From contig VBAY01000050.1 of NCBI GenBank assembly GCA_005883085.1, forward strand, positions 1 to 14,348: DNA of 14,348 bases. The letters run 5' to 3'. Source of the DNA: Candidatus Bathyarchaeota archaeon. GTDB taxonomy: Archaea; Thermoproteota; Bathyarchaeia; 40CM-2-53-6. Below are positions 1 to 6,665 of this stretch, piece after piece (the first letter of the stretch is position 1; each line of letters starts with the position of its first letter). A program made the position numbers and the translations under genes. The notes under the pieces are model-generated. The model had not been told where the DNA came from. It did not search any database and worked only from the letters and a program-made list of their open reading frames with translations.

Positions 1-205
1 TATCAAGAATAAACAGACTGTCTCTCTCGTCATTGTTACCGACACTGTCTTCGACTGGATCAAGGATAAGGTTGGACAAGGAAAGAAGGAGATCGAACTC
101 CCACTGGTCGTGTCGATTCCAACAAGGCGCGGCGGCAAGTCTCAAGTTGACCTCTTGGCTGAGCTGATCAAGAGGACTGTGGGCGTGGAAATCAGGGTCC
201 AATAG
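1..205 (+). CDS. atpF: A/V-type ATP synthase subunit F, C-terminal part
   Basis: This is the last 67 residues of a protein whose start lies left of the window; the frame opens at base 2 and ends at TAG 203-205. The visible part fits the archaeal A-type ATPase F subunit, a small (about 100-residue) stalk protein that couples the rotating central shaft to the A1 head. Supporting features are the beta-strand VSLVIVTDTVFDWI, an ELPLVVSIPT strand that matches the family's 'LP-hydrophobic-IP' segment, and a terminal helix ending LIKRTVGVEIRVQ, like the family's 'LIKRAIGV' ending. In archaea the gene sits in an operon with the other ATPase subunits, presumably to the left. No ATPase gene follows it here, so it is the last visible member on this side. 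The family call rests on the C-terminal half only. Confidence 0.8.
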   Translation, partial: IKNKQTVSLVIVTDTVFDWIKDKVGQGKKEIELPLVVSIPTRRGGKSQVDLLAELIKRTVGVEIRVQ

Positions 206-218
206 CCAGCACCAGCGA

Positions 219-248
219 AATCGCCCATTTTCAGTTCTATTCTCGAAT
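219..248 (+). repeat. Dispersed short repeat, copy A
   Basis: This 30-bp block matches 7351-7380 at 25 of 30 positions without gaps: a 10-nt block AATCGCCCAT, then TCAG, CTATTC and CGAAT separated by short mismatches. Both copies lie in gene-free DNA. A partial third copy, the 13-nt core only, is at 357-369. The origin is unknown; it could be a remnant of an intergenic repeat family. Confidence 0.5.
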
Positions 249-356
249 ATGGAATCGAGGGTCCAGTCTTGCCCTGGAATCGTTCGGGAACTGACCTAGA
301 TTACACGTTAACTTGCTCTGCGATCAAAGCCCAGACCCTGCCCTGAATCGCGAGAC

Positions 357-369
357 TCGCCCATTATCA
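357..369 (+). repeat. Dispersed short repeat, partial copy
   Basis: TCGCCCATTATCA shares the 11 fixed bases of TCGCCCATNNTCA with 221-233 and 7353-7365. Only the core is retained here. Confidence 0.4.
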
Positions 370-480
370 ATGCCATACAGCAAATCTTCTCAAGAAAAAC
401 GAGGGGGGTATTGCACAGAGAATCTCGCGACGCATGAGTGGTTGAGGAAGAACCCTCGCGCCTCTGACCTCCATAGGAAA

Positions 481-1527
481 TCATTGCGGATTTGGCTCAG
501 AGCTTTTCTTCGATCCAGATTCCGGGACGTTTCTGTAGAAGGCTTTCACATAGGGTCTTGTAAGATAGATAATCGCGATGATGGATGTCGGAAACTCGAT
601 ACCGTTCCCAGTGAGCAACCCAGAAAGCAGTTCAGGACTCGCGCCCAGCGAGGATGCATCCAAGAAAATCGAAGATATGCTAGTTGCGATTCCAAGACTC
701 CAAGCCCAGCTCTTGCCCGTCCGCAGAACCAGCCCCGCCAGAATCTTGAGAGAGCCGAGAGCCAACGCGACGAACGCTAGAAGCAAAAGTATTATTGAGA
801 TTAGTCCAATAGTTCCCGCCGGGAGGCCTATTCCTGCAAAGTCAGACGCAGTGATGATCGGCGGAAAGAGGATGTTTCCGACCCCAGCAAGTATGAGGTT
901 TGCCCCACCGAGAATGGACAAGGCCGCAATAAAGGAGATACCTCTAGGCATCCTACCTTCAAGAACAGTGTCATGCTTCACGAACACCTCTCTCAGAATA
1001 ACAACAATTCCGACAAGCGCGAGAGGCGTTCCAAAACTCAACGACCCGAAAGCAAAGAGAATGAGAGAAAATCCTGTAACGAACACGCCTAGAAGGGCCA
1101 GGCCTTCACGGGTCATCAGATACGACACCTCCCTCAACAGCAGACTGCGATACCTGATGACCAAGAGAAGCAGTATACTAGCCGAAATCGCTCCGATGAA
1201 GAAATCATAGGTCAGCTCAGACTGATAGTTGCCGAGGGTAAGTAGGAGTCCAACTTCGTCACCAATGAACCCCGCACCGAGACCGTACATCACCGCGTAA
1301 GCCCTATCGAGCCGCTCACTCTTCCACGTGATCGCAAGCCAGCCCGCAACCCCCATCAGAGCTATCCCATACCAAAAATGGTGGAAGTGAATTCCTTGCT
1401 GTTGAATCACAATCGTCGGATTCAGCGTCGCAAAAAGCCGTGACCCGAAGAAACTGATTATGAACGATAATAGACCGATGAAGGAAAGGGCAGGACGAAA
1501 CGTGCCTATGTGAAACCTTCGGAGCAT
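481..1527 (-). CDS. Polytopic membrane protein of unknown function (HFHH motif)
   Basis: This 348-residue protein has about nine or ten hydrophobic segments (roughly 13-33, 49-66, 76-97, 109-125, 141-160, 165-180, 196-218, 235-260, 272-290, 308-324) and a short hydrophilic C-terminal tail. Polar residues that may matter are HFHH at 47-50, just before the second helix, and the acidic pair D90-E91 in the segment GAGFIGDEVGLLLTL. The HxHH...DE arrangement resembles a family of uncharacterised integral membrane proteins in archaea and actinobacteria; that link is from memory of the pattern. The C-terminal YLTRPYVKAFY resembles an ending seen in other archaeal membrane proteins. The start is ATG at 1527, with a TATA-like TATTATT centred 29 nt upstream, which fits leaderless initiation. 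I cannot assign a substrate or role. Confidence 0.85.
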   Translation of the reverse strand: MLRRFHIGTFRPALSFIGLLSFIISFFGSRLFATLNPTIVIQQQGIHFHHFWYGIALMGVAGWLAITWKSERLDRAYAVMYGLGAGFIGDEVGLLLTLGNYQSELTYDFFIGAISASILLLLVIRYRSLLLREVSYLMTREGLALLGVFVTGFSLILFAFGSLSFGTPLALVGIVVILREVFVKHDTVLEGRMPRGISFIAALSILGGANLILAGVGNILFPPIITASDFAGIGLPAGTIGLISIILLLLAFVALALGSLKILAGLVLRTGKSWAWSLGIATSISSIFLDASSLGASPELLSGLLTGNGIEFPTSIIAIIYLTRPYVKAFYRNVPESGSKKSSEPNPQ

Positions 1528-1552
1528 TGGAATCTGCGAGAATTAGTTTTGC

Positions 1553-1559
1553 AATAATA
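1553..1559 (-). promoter_or_regulatory. TATA-like box for the HFHH membrane protein
   Basis: On the minus strand this reads TATTATT, centred about 29 nt before the ATG at 1527. That spacing is expected when transcription starts at or next to the start codon. Confidence 0.4.
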
Positions 1560-1589
1560 GGGTTTAGGACGCGGAAGCGTCGAAGCTCC

Positions 1590-2153
1590 TCATCCTTTCA
1601 CTGCAGTTTCTGGGCCGTCGTCAAGACCTGTTGCCATGGATAATTTCGTCACGTTCTTCGATAAGGGGACACTGAGGTCCTGCTGTTCACCTAGCTGGAA
1701 ATTGTCCAGCTCATCGAAGTTGAAGGGGACCTGACCGTTGATGTACATCTTCATCTGTTCGACGCACTTCTGCACCTCAGCATCCGGTGTCCTCGCCATC
1801 TCCTTCTTCAACAAGACAACCATAGCGTTCCAGTACACTCGCTCTTTCGCCGTCAACGAGGCGTTCGTAAACGGGTTAACCTCGCTTGAGATGTAATTCT
1901 CGATCGGCTGGATCCTGAACCGTTTCACCAACACCTTCCCCAACACCCAGCCTCCGCCTACCAGGAGAATCCCTGAGATGCCTAGAAACATTGGAAACGA
2001 AACCAGATCACGCAAACCGGGTATCAGATAGTATATCGTCACAATCATAGTAAAGGTGCTGAGGAAGTATCCTATGACCCAACCCCACGCATAGTTGTAG
2101 TACCATCGCGCCAATGTTAGCCGGTAGATCCATTTGCTGAAGCCCTTCGACAA
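1590..2153 (-). CDS. Two-helix membrane protein of unknown function
   Basis: This is a 187-residue protein. An aromatic, basic N-terminus (residues 1-20) leads into two hydrophobic segments at about 21-45 and 52-75, followed by a basic stretch (KVLVKRFR) and a soluble C-terminal domain of about 110 residues, probably cytoplasmic by the positive-inside rule. That domain holds a helical section (KERVYWNAMVVLLKKEM, 103-119) and a single Cys in VQKCVEQ. The assigned start is TTG at 2153, the first start codon in the open frame; the next in-frame methionine falls inside the first helix, so TTG is preferred. A TATA-like CTTAAGT lies about 60 nt upstream. It is on the same strand as the upstream and downstream membrane proteins, with 62 bp to the next gene. 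I recognise no family. Confidence 0.75.
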   Translation of the reverse strand: MSKGFSKWIYRLTLARWYYNYAWGWVIGYFLSTFTMIVTIYYLIPGLRDLVSFPMFLGISGILLVGGGWVLGKVLVKRFRIQPIENYISSEVNPFTNASLTAKERVYWNAMVVLLKKEMARTPDAEVQKCVEQMKMYINGQVPFNFDELDNFQLGEQQDLSVPLSKNVTKLSMATGLDDGPETAVKG

Positions 2154-2282
2154 AGCGCCGCTCGATCCCCGAATCCCTGTAGACCCTTTGTTTTCTGGCG
2201 CGTTCTACTTAAGCAAGGCAGAACTAGGATTCTGAAAAAATACGCATGGCTTTCAACGCTTATATCGGATTTTCCTCAATAC

Positions 2283-2414
2283 TCACCAGAATACTTCCTG
2301 GTCCAGAACGAACGCGCTGAGGCCGGCGAGAATGCCTAGAGCTAAAGCGCCAACAATCCCGCCTTTCGCTCCAGCCTTCAAGCCTCGAAATGCGGAATAA
2401 CTCGGGAACTGCAT
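2283..2414 (-). CDS. Possible 43-residue single-helix membrane peptide
   Basis: An ATG at 2414 opens a 43-codon frame ending in TGA at 2285-2283. It reads MQFPSYSAFRGLKAGAKGG, then a Gly/Ala/Leu-rich hydrophobic helix (IVGALALGILAGLSAFV) and a short acidic end (LDQEVFW). A basic amphipathic leader followed by one glycine-rich helix is a common layout of small archaeal membrane proteins and is unlikely in random frame. It fills an otherwise empty 380-bp gap between two same-strand membrane genes. No good Shine-Dalgarno sequence or TATA box is visible. It could also be the remnant of a longer protein that has lost its 3' part. A longer overlapping frame at 2260-2457 has no protein-like pattern. 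Confidence 0.45.
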   Translation of the reverse strand: MQFPSYSAFRGLKAGAKGGIVGALALGILAGLSAFVLDQEVFW

Positions 2415-2533
2415 AGAACCTTAGAATGGGGCTCTGCCTGATTTCAGTAACTTGCACTCATGCTACAACGATCGAGTACTCAGTATCTGCCCATCCGGAA
2501 GATTATCCGTCATTAAGAGAAGCGTTCCCGGTC

Positions 2534-3319
2534 TTACGGGGTCACTGTGACGTTTCCCTTCATCCACGCATGGAGCGTGCAGTAATACTTGTAGACACCA
2601 CTTTGAGTAAAGTCATGGCTCCAGGTTTGTCCCGGATTGAGATTCCCTGAATCGAACAGCCCGCTCGAACTGGTGACCGTATGCACCGTTGTGTCCTTGT
2701 TCACCCAAGTTACGGCCTGTCCAGCTTTGACTGTAAAGTTGCCAGGACTGTAAGCGGTGTTGCCCTGGACCGTGGCTCCGCGAGGAATCGTGATATCAGC
2801 CCTACTACTTAGTGATGAAAGAAGCTGGTTCTCAGTGCCCGCGGCAAATGAACCAACAGTCACGCCCCCAATGATGAACCCGAGGATCAGGATGATGATG
2901 AGCCGTCGCAGGTACAGACGATTTGAAGAAATGGACCTGTTTGGATTTCTCAAATCCAAGTATGCCATTAGCGAATACAACACTGCGGCGAGCATCATCG
3001 GAAAGATCGTAATGACATAGAAGAAGAGGCCAAAATTTGCTGGACTTGAGACGCCTTTGACAAATGTAAAAGGAGAGAGTACGGCAATACCCGCAACGCC
3101 AGATATCAGGCCCATGAAGTATCCGGCCTTTGGCCTTGCCCAGGTTGCCACGATAGAGAGACCGAAGAGAATTATGAACGGTATGTGAATGTAGTCGTAG
3201 AACGGTACGCTTCCACTAATCCAGTCAGCAATTATCTGAGCCGACGCAAACAGAATGAAGTAGCCTAGGCCCGCTACAGTCGCAACGAAACTCAAAGAAC
3301 GTGCGCGTGAGGACAACAA
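2534..3319 (-). CDS. Membrane-anchored blue-copper (cupredoxin) protein
   Basis: This 261-residue protein has five hydrophobic segments (about 10-30, 45-61, 66-82, 95-120, 136-158) followed by an extracellular plastocyanin-like domain at about 175-261. The type 1 copper ligands are complete: His213 in TTVHTVTS, then Cys247, His250 and Met253 in the CxxHxxM motif CTLHAWM. Such proteins shuttle electrons at the outer face of the membrane; a five-helix anchor is unusual compared with the single anchor or signal peptide of simple plastocyanins. The start is TTG at 3319, the first start codon after an in-frame TGA, and it keeps the first helix intact. No strong Shine-Dalgarno sequence is visible. 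The partner oxidase or donor is not in the window. Multi-helix-anchored cupredoxins are abundant in Nitrososphaeria, which supports the suggested lineage. Confidence 0.88.
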   Translation of the reverse strand: MLSSRARSLSFVATVAGLGYFILFASAQIIADWISGSVPFYDYIHIPFIILFGLSIVATWARPKAGYFMGLISGVAGIAVLSPFTFVKGVSSPANFGLFFYVITIFPMMLAAVLYSLMAYLDLRNPNRSISSNRLYLRRLIIILILGFIIGGVTVGSFAAGTENQLLSSLSSRADITIPRGATVQGNTAYSPGNFTVKAGQAVTWVNKDTTVHTVTSSSGLFDSGNLNPGQTWSHDFTQSGVYKYYCTLHAWMKGNVTVTP

Positions 3320-3526
3320 GACTCACGCCGATGCTTACCCCGTGCTCGTTCATAGTCTTTCTTACCGTATTGTCATTCTTGGCGACTGAGCGTTTGAGCG
3401 TCTGCCTGGTCCCAACACTTGGAATGATCCCGTCGATCCGGCCTGACTGATTCAAAAGTGGCGCGATGGATACAATAAAGCTCAGCCTCTTTCGAGATAC
3501 GGGCGTTAGGTAGGGACCCCGTAGCC

Positions 3527-4012
3527 TTGACCGTAGACATAACCGACCCTGTGGTTCTGAGTACCATCGCGCAAACGGCCGTCTTGACCCTTACTCTAGT
3601 TATTTTCATAATGTCGTTTCGAAGCCAAAACAGTGCCAACAAGGAGGCCGCGTATCAGAAGGTCCTGGATGATTATACTGACGCGTTCAGAATGCTTGTG
3701 GATAAGCCCGAGCTGGCCAAGCTTCAGAGCGAAATGGCGAGGGCGGCCGTACCAGGTTCGAGCACTGCGTCACTCTCACCGGAAGACATGACGGCTCGAA
3801 ACTATCTCATGTTGCTCTACGGACTTTTTGAGAGAACACACCTCCTCTATCGAAAGAAGTGGATCGATCAAGAAACTTGGAATCAGTGGTCTACTTTCTT
3901 AGAGGTAGTGGCGAAACACCCCCTGTTCAAAGATGTTCATCGGACAGGGGAGGGAATGTATGACAAGCCTTTCATGGAGTACGTCTCCAACATTCTGAAC
4001 GCAAAGAGCTAA
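3527..4012 (+). CDS. Membrane-anchored protein of unknown function
   Basis: This is a 161-residue protein. The hydrophobic segment at residues 10-30 (VLSTIAQTAVLTLTLVIFIM) acts as an N-terminal anchor. It is followed by a helical soluble domain of about 130 residues that starts with a tyrosine-rich amphipathic helix (YQKVLDDYTDAFRMLV) and includes YLMLLYGLFERTHLLYRKKWID. The plan of an anchor plus a helical 'all-alpha, Trp/Tyr-rich' domain is shared with uncharacterised proteins of the DUF4760-like kind; this is a resemblance only. The start is TTG at 3527; no earlier start exists in the frame, and GTG at residue 9 is an alternative. A TATA-like CAATAAAG lies about 50 nt upstream. The gene is divergent from the cupredoxin gene, with 207 bp between them. 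Confidence 0.75.
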   Translation: MTVDITDPVVLSTIAQTAVLTLTLVIFIMSFRSQNSANKEAAYQKVLDDYTDAFRMLVDKPELAKLQSEMARAAVPGSSTASLSPEDMTARNYLMLLYGLFERTHLLYRKKWIDQETWNQWSTFLEVVAKHPLFKDVHRTGEGMYDKPFMEYVSNILNAKS

Positions 4013-4060
4013 GACTAGAAGCCTAATCGATGTTTCCCGATGATGTAGGAACAGTATCTT

Positions 4061-5551
4061 CTAGCTGAAGATGGGGTGTTCAAACATCATTCTGGGGTTC
4101 TTAACGCGCAGAGCGATCAGTAACCCGATTGCGCTAATGATTGTGGCGGCGAGGAATGCATATTGGAATCCAGTAACTACGCCCGCTAGTGACCCTAGTT
4201 GACTCGCAGGTCCAACGGGGGGCGGGTCCGTAACAGTTGCAATCGTCAGTAATATGGCGAGTCCCACGGGGAAACCGACTCGCTGAGAAGTGCCAATTAT
4301 CCCTGAGGCGAGGCCTTCTTCCCCTGGCCTTGTCCCAGCCAGCGCGGCGATGTTCAGTGCAGGAAATCCGATGCTCGCTCCGAAGGACCAAAGAAGCATA
4401 CCGGGCAATATTCCGAAGTAACCGCTGGTTACCGTAATTTGAGTAAGCAGAGCGGACCCCAGGGTGATTAGCGACATTGATGTCACCAGGACAAGCTTCA
4501 GCCCGATACGGTTCACGAGCCATGATGAGCCCCAGCCTCCCACAAAGAAGAAGATCAGTGCAGGTGGGACAAACTCAAGGCCGGCAGCCAATTGCGAGTA
4601 GCCGGACACTCGCTGGAGATAGATGGTCAGAAGGAAGATTACTCCTCCAGCTGACGAGGTTAGTATTAGGGCAAGGACGTTCGCGGTAAAGACTGTGCCT
4701 CGCCGTAGGAACCCTAACGGCATCAGCGGCGACTTTGATCGAGATTCTATTGCAATAAAGCCTGCCAGGACTAGGGCAGAGATTGAGAGAGGAACAATTG
4801 TGTAGAGGGAGGCAAATCCATCAGTTGCAGCATTTGTCAATGAATACACTAGCAGTATCAGTCCACTCGTCACGGAAAGCGCCCCAAGCAGATCTAGGTG
4901 TTTGTCCGTTGCTCGCCCTGGATTACTAACTAGGAACTTCTGAGACAGAAAAGCAGCGACGGTACCAATTGGGACGTTAACAAACAGGACTGATCTCCAA
5001 CCGAACGCGGCCGTGAGGACCCCTCCAGAGATCGAGCCTGCAGCGAAACCTGCCGATAGTACAGAGACGAAGATGCCGAGTGCGCGGTTCCGCTCCTTCC
5101 CTTCAGGGAAAGTCGTCACGAGAATCGCGAAGGCGGTCGCTGTGGAGATGGCCGCGCCTACACCCTGTATTGCCCTTGACACGATCAGCGACAATAGTGA
5201 TGGGGCTAAGCCTCCGGTAAAGGAGGCGACTGTAAACAGGACGATTCCAAAGACGAACAGTTTCTTTTGGCCGTAGATGTCTCCTGCTCTGCCGCTGAGC
5301 AGCAGAAAGCCCGCTAGCGTGAGTCCGTATGCTCCAATGATCCACTGGCTCTCCGCTAACGAGACTACCAGTTCCGTTTGTATTGTCGGCAGTGCGACTT
5401 GGACGATGGAGAAATCAATGACGTCTAGAAATCCTGCGGCGATGATCAGTCCGAGAATTAGGCGGGTGCGAGACTTGTTGAGAGCGAGGACTCTAGGCTT
5501 AGCGCCTTCGCTCTTCTGGATTGTTACCTGTTCCATGCCGGCTCGCTCCAT
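4061..5551 (-). CDS. MFS permease, DHA2 (14-helix) drug-exporter type
   Basis: This 496-residue integral membrane protein belongs to the major facilitator superfamily, proton-coupled DHA2 (EmrB/QacA-like) branch. These exporters move drugs or other small molecules out of the cell. Visible motifs: motif D1 at 42-57 (LDVIDFSIVQVALPTI, with the family's acidic residues), motif A at 87-97 (GRAGDIYGQKK), the motif B core RAIQGVGAA at 126-134, and the glycine-rich antiporter motif C region at 167-196 ending GWRSVLFVNVPIG. Length and hydrophobic periodicity fit 14 helices. ATG 5551 is 14 nt after the stop of the 67-residue gene, so they are probably co-transcribed; a second ATG at 5536 has GGAG nine nt before it and may be the real start. 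The substrate cannot be told from sequence. A lateral origin from bacteria is plausible. Confidence 0.92.
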   Translation of the reverse strand: MERAGMEQVTIQKSEGAKPRVLALNKSRTRLILGLIIAAGFLDVIDFSIVQVALPTIQTELVVSLAESQWIIGAYGLTLAGFLLLSGRAGDIYGQKKLFVFGIVLFTVASFTGGLAPSLLSLIVSRAIQGVGAAISTATAFAILVTTFPEGKERNRALGIFVSVLSAGFAAGSISGGVLTAAFGWRSVLFVNVPIGTVAAFLSQKFLVSNPGRATDKHLDLLGALSVTSGLILLVYSLTNAATDGFASLYTIVPLSISALVLAGFIAIESRSKSPLMPLGFLRRGTVFTANVLALILTSSAGGVIFLLTIYLQRVSGYSQLAAGLEFVPPALIFFFVGGWGSSWLVNRIGLKLVLVTSMSLITLGSALLTQITVTSGYFGILPGMLLWSFGASIGFPALNIAALAGTRPGEEGLASGIIGTSQRVGFPVGLAILLTIATVTDPPPVGPASQLGSLAGVVTGFQYAFLAATIISAIGLLIALRVKNPRMMFEHPIFS

Positions 5552-5565
5552 AAAGTATGGAATTC

Positions 5566-5769
5566 TTAGTTGAATCCTGCAGCGTCCGCAGAATGTGGAT
5601 GCTGCTTGTTCGGTTCTAATTCTTCAGCAAAAAGTCTTCGTATCATGGACATTATCGATCGTTTCTCAGTTTGGTCCTTCTTCTTGCGGATGAATGAGTA
5701 GTAATTCTTGGCTGACTCCCGCACAACTGTCAGGTGTAATGACTCGTGAGGCTCTGAATCTTCAGACAT
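5566..5769 (-). CDS. 67-residue unknown protein, first gene of the MFS transcript
   Basis: This is a small, highly charged, soluble protein: an acidic, His-containing N-terminus (MSEDSEPHESLH), a basic tract (FIRKKKDQTEKR) and a short amphipathic helix (SMIRRLFAEELE). I recognise no family. The support is contextual: a good TATA box (TTTATATG) is centred 26 nt upstream of the ATG, as for a leaderless mRNA, and the MFS permease follows 14 nt after its stop. An ACATGTC-CC-GATATG site overlaps the start codon and resembles the site upstream of the ArsR gene, so this is probably the regulated first gene of the export unit. It could be a small accessory protein or a leader peptide. Confidence 0.65.
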   Translation of the reverse strand: MSEDSEPHESLHLTVVRESAKNYYSFIRKKKDQTEKRSIMSMIRRLFAEELEPNKQHPHSADAAGFN

Positions 5770-5780
5770 GTCCCGATATG
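5766..5780. promoter_or_regulatory. Operator-like site at the small gene/MFS start
   Basis: ACATGTC, two bases, then GATATG spans the start codon and probable transcription start of the 67-residue gene. The same two half-elements, without the two-base spacer, occur at 6167-6180 upstream of the ArsR gene. This position would let a bound repressor block initiation. Binding by the ArsR protein is inferred. Confidence 0.4.
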
Positions 5781-5791
5781 GGTCTCGTAAA

Positions 5792-5799
5792 CATATAAA
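5792..5799 (-). promoter_or_regulatory. TATA box for the 67-residue gene and MFS permease
   Basis: The minus strand reads TTTATATG, centred about 26 nt before the ATG at 5769. This is the classic archaeal distance for transcription beginning at the start codon. It gives the small gene and permease a promoter separate from that of the upstream ArsR gene. Confidence 0.65.
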
Positions 5800-5826
5800 C
5801 GTATTGATGACTGTCTATGCGCGTTG

Positions 5827-6144
5827 TTACTTGATTCTTGGAGCAACCGTGATAGCTCCCAGGCCTAGGCGCCGCTGGAGCTCTGTAACGTAGGCGGACA
5901 AGACATCTGCCCTTACCTGGTAGAAGCAAAATTGTCCCTGTTTTTCCTTATCCAAGATCCCGGCGGTGGCAAGTTCTTTCAAATGATGGGACACTGTAGG
6001 CTGGGAAACGTTGAACATAGCATGAACGTCTGAGCAGTTCATCCGTCTTGCGACAAGTTTCTGGAGTATCTCGCGTCGCTGGGGGTCGGCTAGGGCTTTG
6101 CTGATCCTGTCGAACTCTTCGGTTGCGAGCTTCATTACCCACAT
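5827..6144 (-). CDS. ArsR-family winged-helix transcription regulator
   Basis: This 105-residue protein is a one-domain ArsR/SmtB-type repressor. The family opening 'F-x-x-I-S-K-A-L-A-D-P-x-R-R-x-I-L' is present at 11-27, the recognition helix is SQPTVSHHLKEL at 47-58, and the wing is GILDKEKQGQFCFYQV at 62-77. The metal-binding ELCVCDL motif of metal sensors is absent; only Cys37 and Cys73 are present, so a redox or non-metal ligand is possible. The start is ATG 6144, but ATG 6135 also fits because a weak TATA-like TTAATA lies 29-30 nt before it. It is divergent from thioredoxin and upstream of the small gene and MFS permease, which it plausibly controls. A 14-bp near-palindrome lies 23 nt upstream of ATG 6144. 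Confidence 0.9.
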   Translation of the reverse strand: MWVMKLATEEFDRISKALADPQRREILQKLVARRMNCSDVHAMFNVSQPTVSHHLKELATAGILDKEKQGQFCFYQVRADVLSAYVTELQRRLGLGAITVAPRIK

Positions 6145-6166
6145 CTAAGGTCCAGCGTGCGTATTA

Positions 6167-6180
6167 ACATGTCGATATGT
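6167..6180. promoter_or_regulatory. Near-palindromic operator candidate upstream of the ArsR gene
   Basis: ACATGTCGATATGT is a 14-bp palindrome broken at one base pair (12 of 14 positions symmetric). It lies between the ArsR gene and thioredoxin, next to the weak TATA-like element of the ArsR gene. Its halves recur, two bases further apart, at 5766-5780. This is a natural candidate for autoregulation. Confidence 0.45.
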
Positions 6181-6253
6181 ATCTATGGGCTCAGATTAGG
6201 CCTCTTTGTCCGTTGAACTTGTCTGGAACTGCATATAGACATTCATCAATACA

Positions 6254-6260
6254 TTTATAT
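6254..6260 (+). promoter_or_regulatory. TATA box for thioredoxin
   Basis: TTTATAT is centred 28 nt before ATG 6285, giving a leaderless or nearly leaderless mRNA. It argues against the longer frame from ATG 6177, which would place the promoter inside the coding region. Confidence 0.65.
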
Positions 6261-6284
6261 TCAGACAAGCCTGATCATACGGAT

Positions 6285-6662
6285 ATGAATAAAGACATGA
6301 CTAGCAAGAAGGTCATTCCAGTGAACGAAACCGATTTCGATTCCGCTGTCCTCCAATCCGATGTTCCAGTGTTTGTTGATTTCTACGCCGACTGGTGCGG
6401 GCCTTGCAACATGATCGCGCCAACGATAGAGGCACTGTCCGAAGAGTACGAGGGAAAGGTCAAGTTCGTCAAGATCGACGTGGACAAGAACCAGCAGCTC
6501 GCTATGAAATATGATATCATGAGCATACCCACTGGCATGCTGTTCGAGAACGGAACCGTCCAGGACAGTCTCATAGGGGCGTACCCAGCCGTTGCCTACC
6601 GGCAACGCATCGACAACGCGCTGGGTCCCATGCGCCTATCACAGCCCAGGAGTGAGGCATAA
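6285..6662 (+). CDS. trxA: Thioredoxin
   Basis: This 125-residue protein is a cytoplasmic disulfide reductant. The active site WCGPC occurs in FYADWCGPCNMIAPTIEALS at about residues 34-53, the conserved cis-proline is in SIPTGMLFENG, and KIDVDKNQQLAMKYDIMSIPT is the canonical thioredoxin core. The chosen start is ATG 6285 because of the TATA box 28 nt upstream; the frame extends to ATG 6177 but the extra residues are not thioredoxin-like. ATG 6297 is also possible. The C-terminus has a short polar extension (SQPRSEA). A 44-residue zinc-ribbon gene follows after 3 nt, and the ArsR gene is divergent. The C-terminal region LIGAYPAVAYRQRIDNAL corresponds to the family's last helix. A reductase partner is not in the window. 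Confidence 0.95.
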   Translation: MNKDMTSKKVIPVNETDFDSAVLQSDVPVFVDFYADWCGPCNMIAPTIEALSEEYEGKVKFVKIDVDKNQQLAMKYDIMSIPTGMLFENGTVQDSLIGAYPAVAYRQRIDNALGPMRLSQPRSEA

Positions 6663-6665
6663 GAC

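Larger units (their letters stand above)
206..480. other. Gene-free stretch between atpF and the minus-strand cluster
   Basis: This is a 275-bp gap between two genes that converge on it. The reading frames here are short and lack start signals or recognisable protein. It contains two copies of a short motif (TCGCCCATNNTCA at 221-233 and 357-369) that recurs at 7353. There is no clear hairpin followed by a T-run, so an intrinsic terminator for the ATPase operon is not obvious. Confidence 0.6.

Noticed and set aside
313..780. 155-codon plus-strand frame after atpF
   Set aside because: Low-complexity polar product, no RBS or TATA box, and half of it is antisense to the membrane protein gene.
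578..1210. 210-codon plus-strand frame opposite the HFHH membrane protein
   Set aside because: It is Arg/Pro/Ser-rich with no domain pattern, and it is antisense to a clear polytopic membrane protein.
3225..3455. Minus-strand frame MNEHGVSIGVSLVVL as a frameshifted N-terminus of the cupredoxin protein
   Set aside because: The hydrophobic stretch is short, and the cupredoxin frame already has a complete first helix and its own start; no sign of a real frameshift.
4015..4064. Inverted repeat CTAGAAG / CTTCTAG between convergent genes as a terminator
   Set aside because: The 7-bp arms are 36 bases apart, with no T-run; too weak.
4038..4067. C/D-box sRNA signals (GATGATG ... CTGA)
   Set aside because: The C box is imperfect and no convincing second C'/D pair is present. 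The same applies to ATGATGA at 12053-12059.
6177..6284. Extension of thioredoxin to the upstream ATG
   Set aside because: The extra residues are not thioredoxin-like and would place the TATA box inside the coding region.
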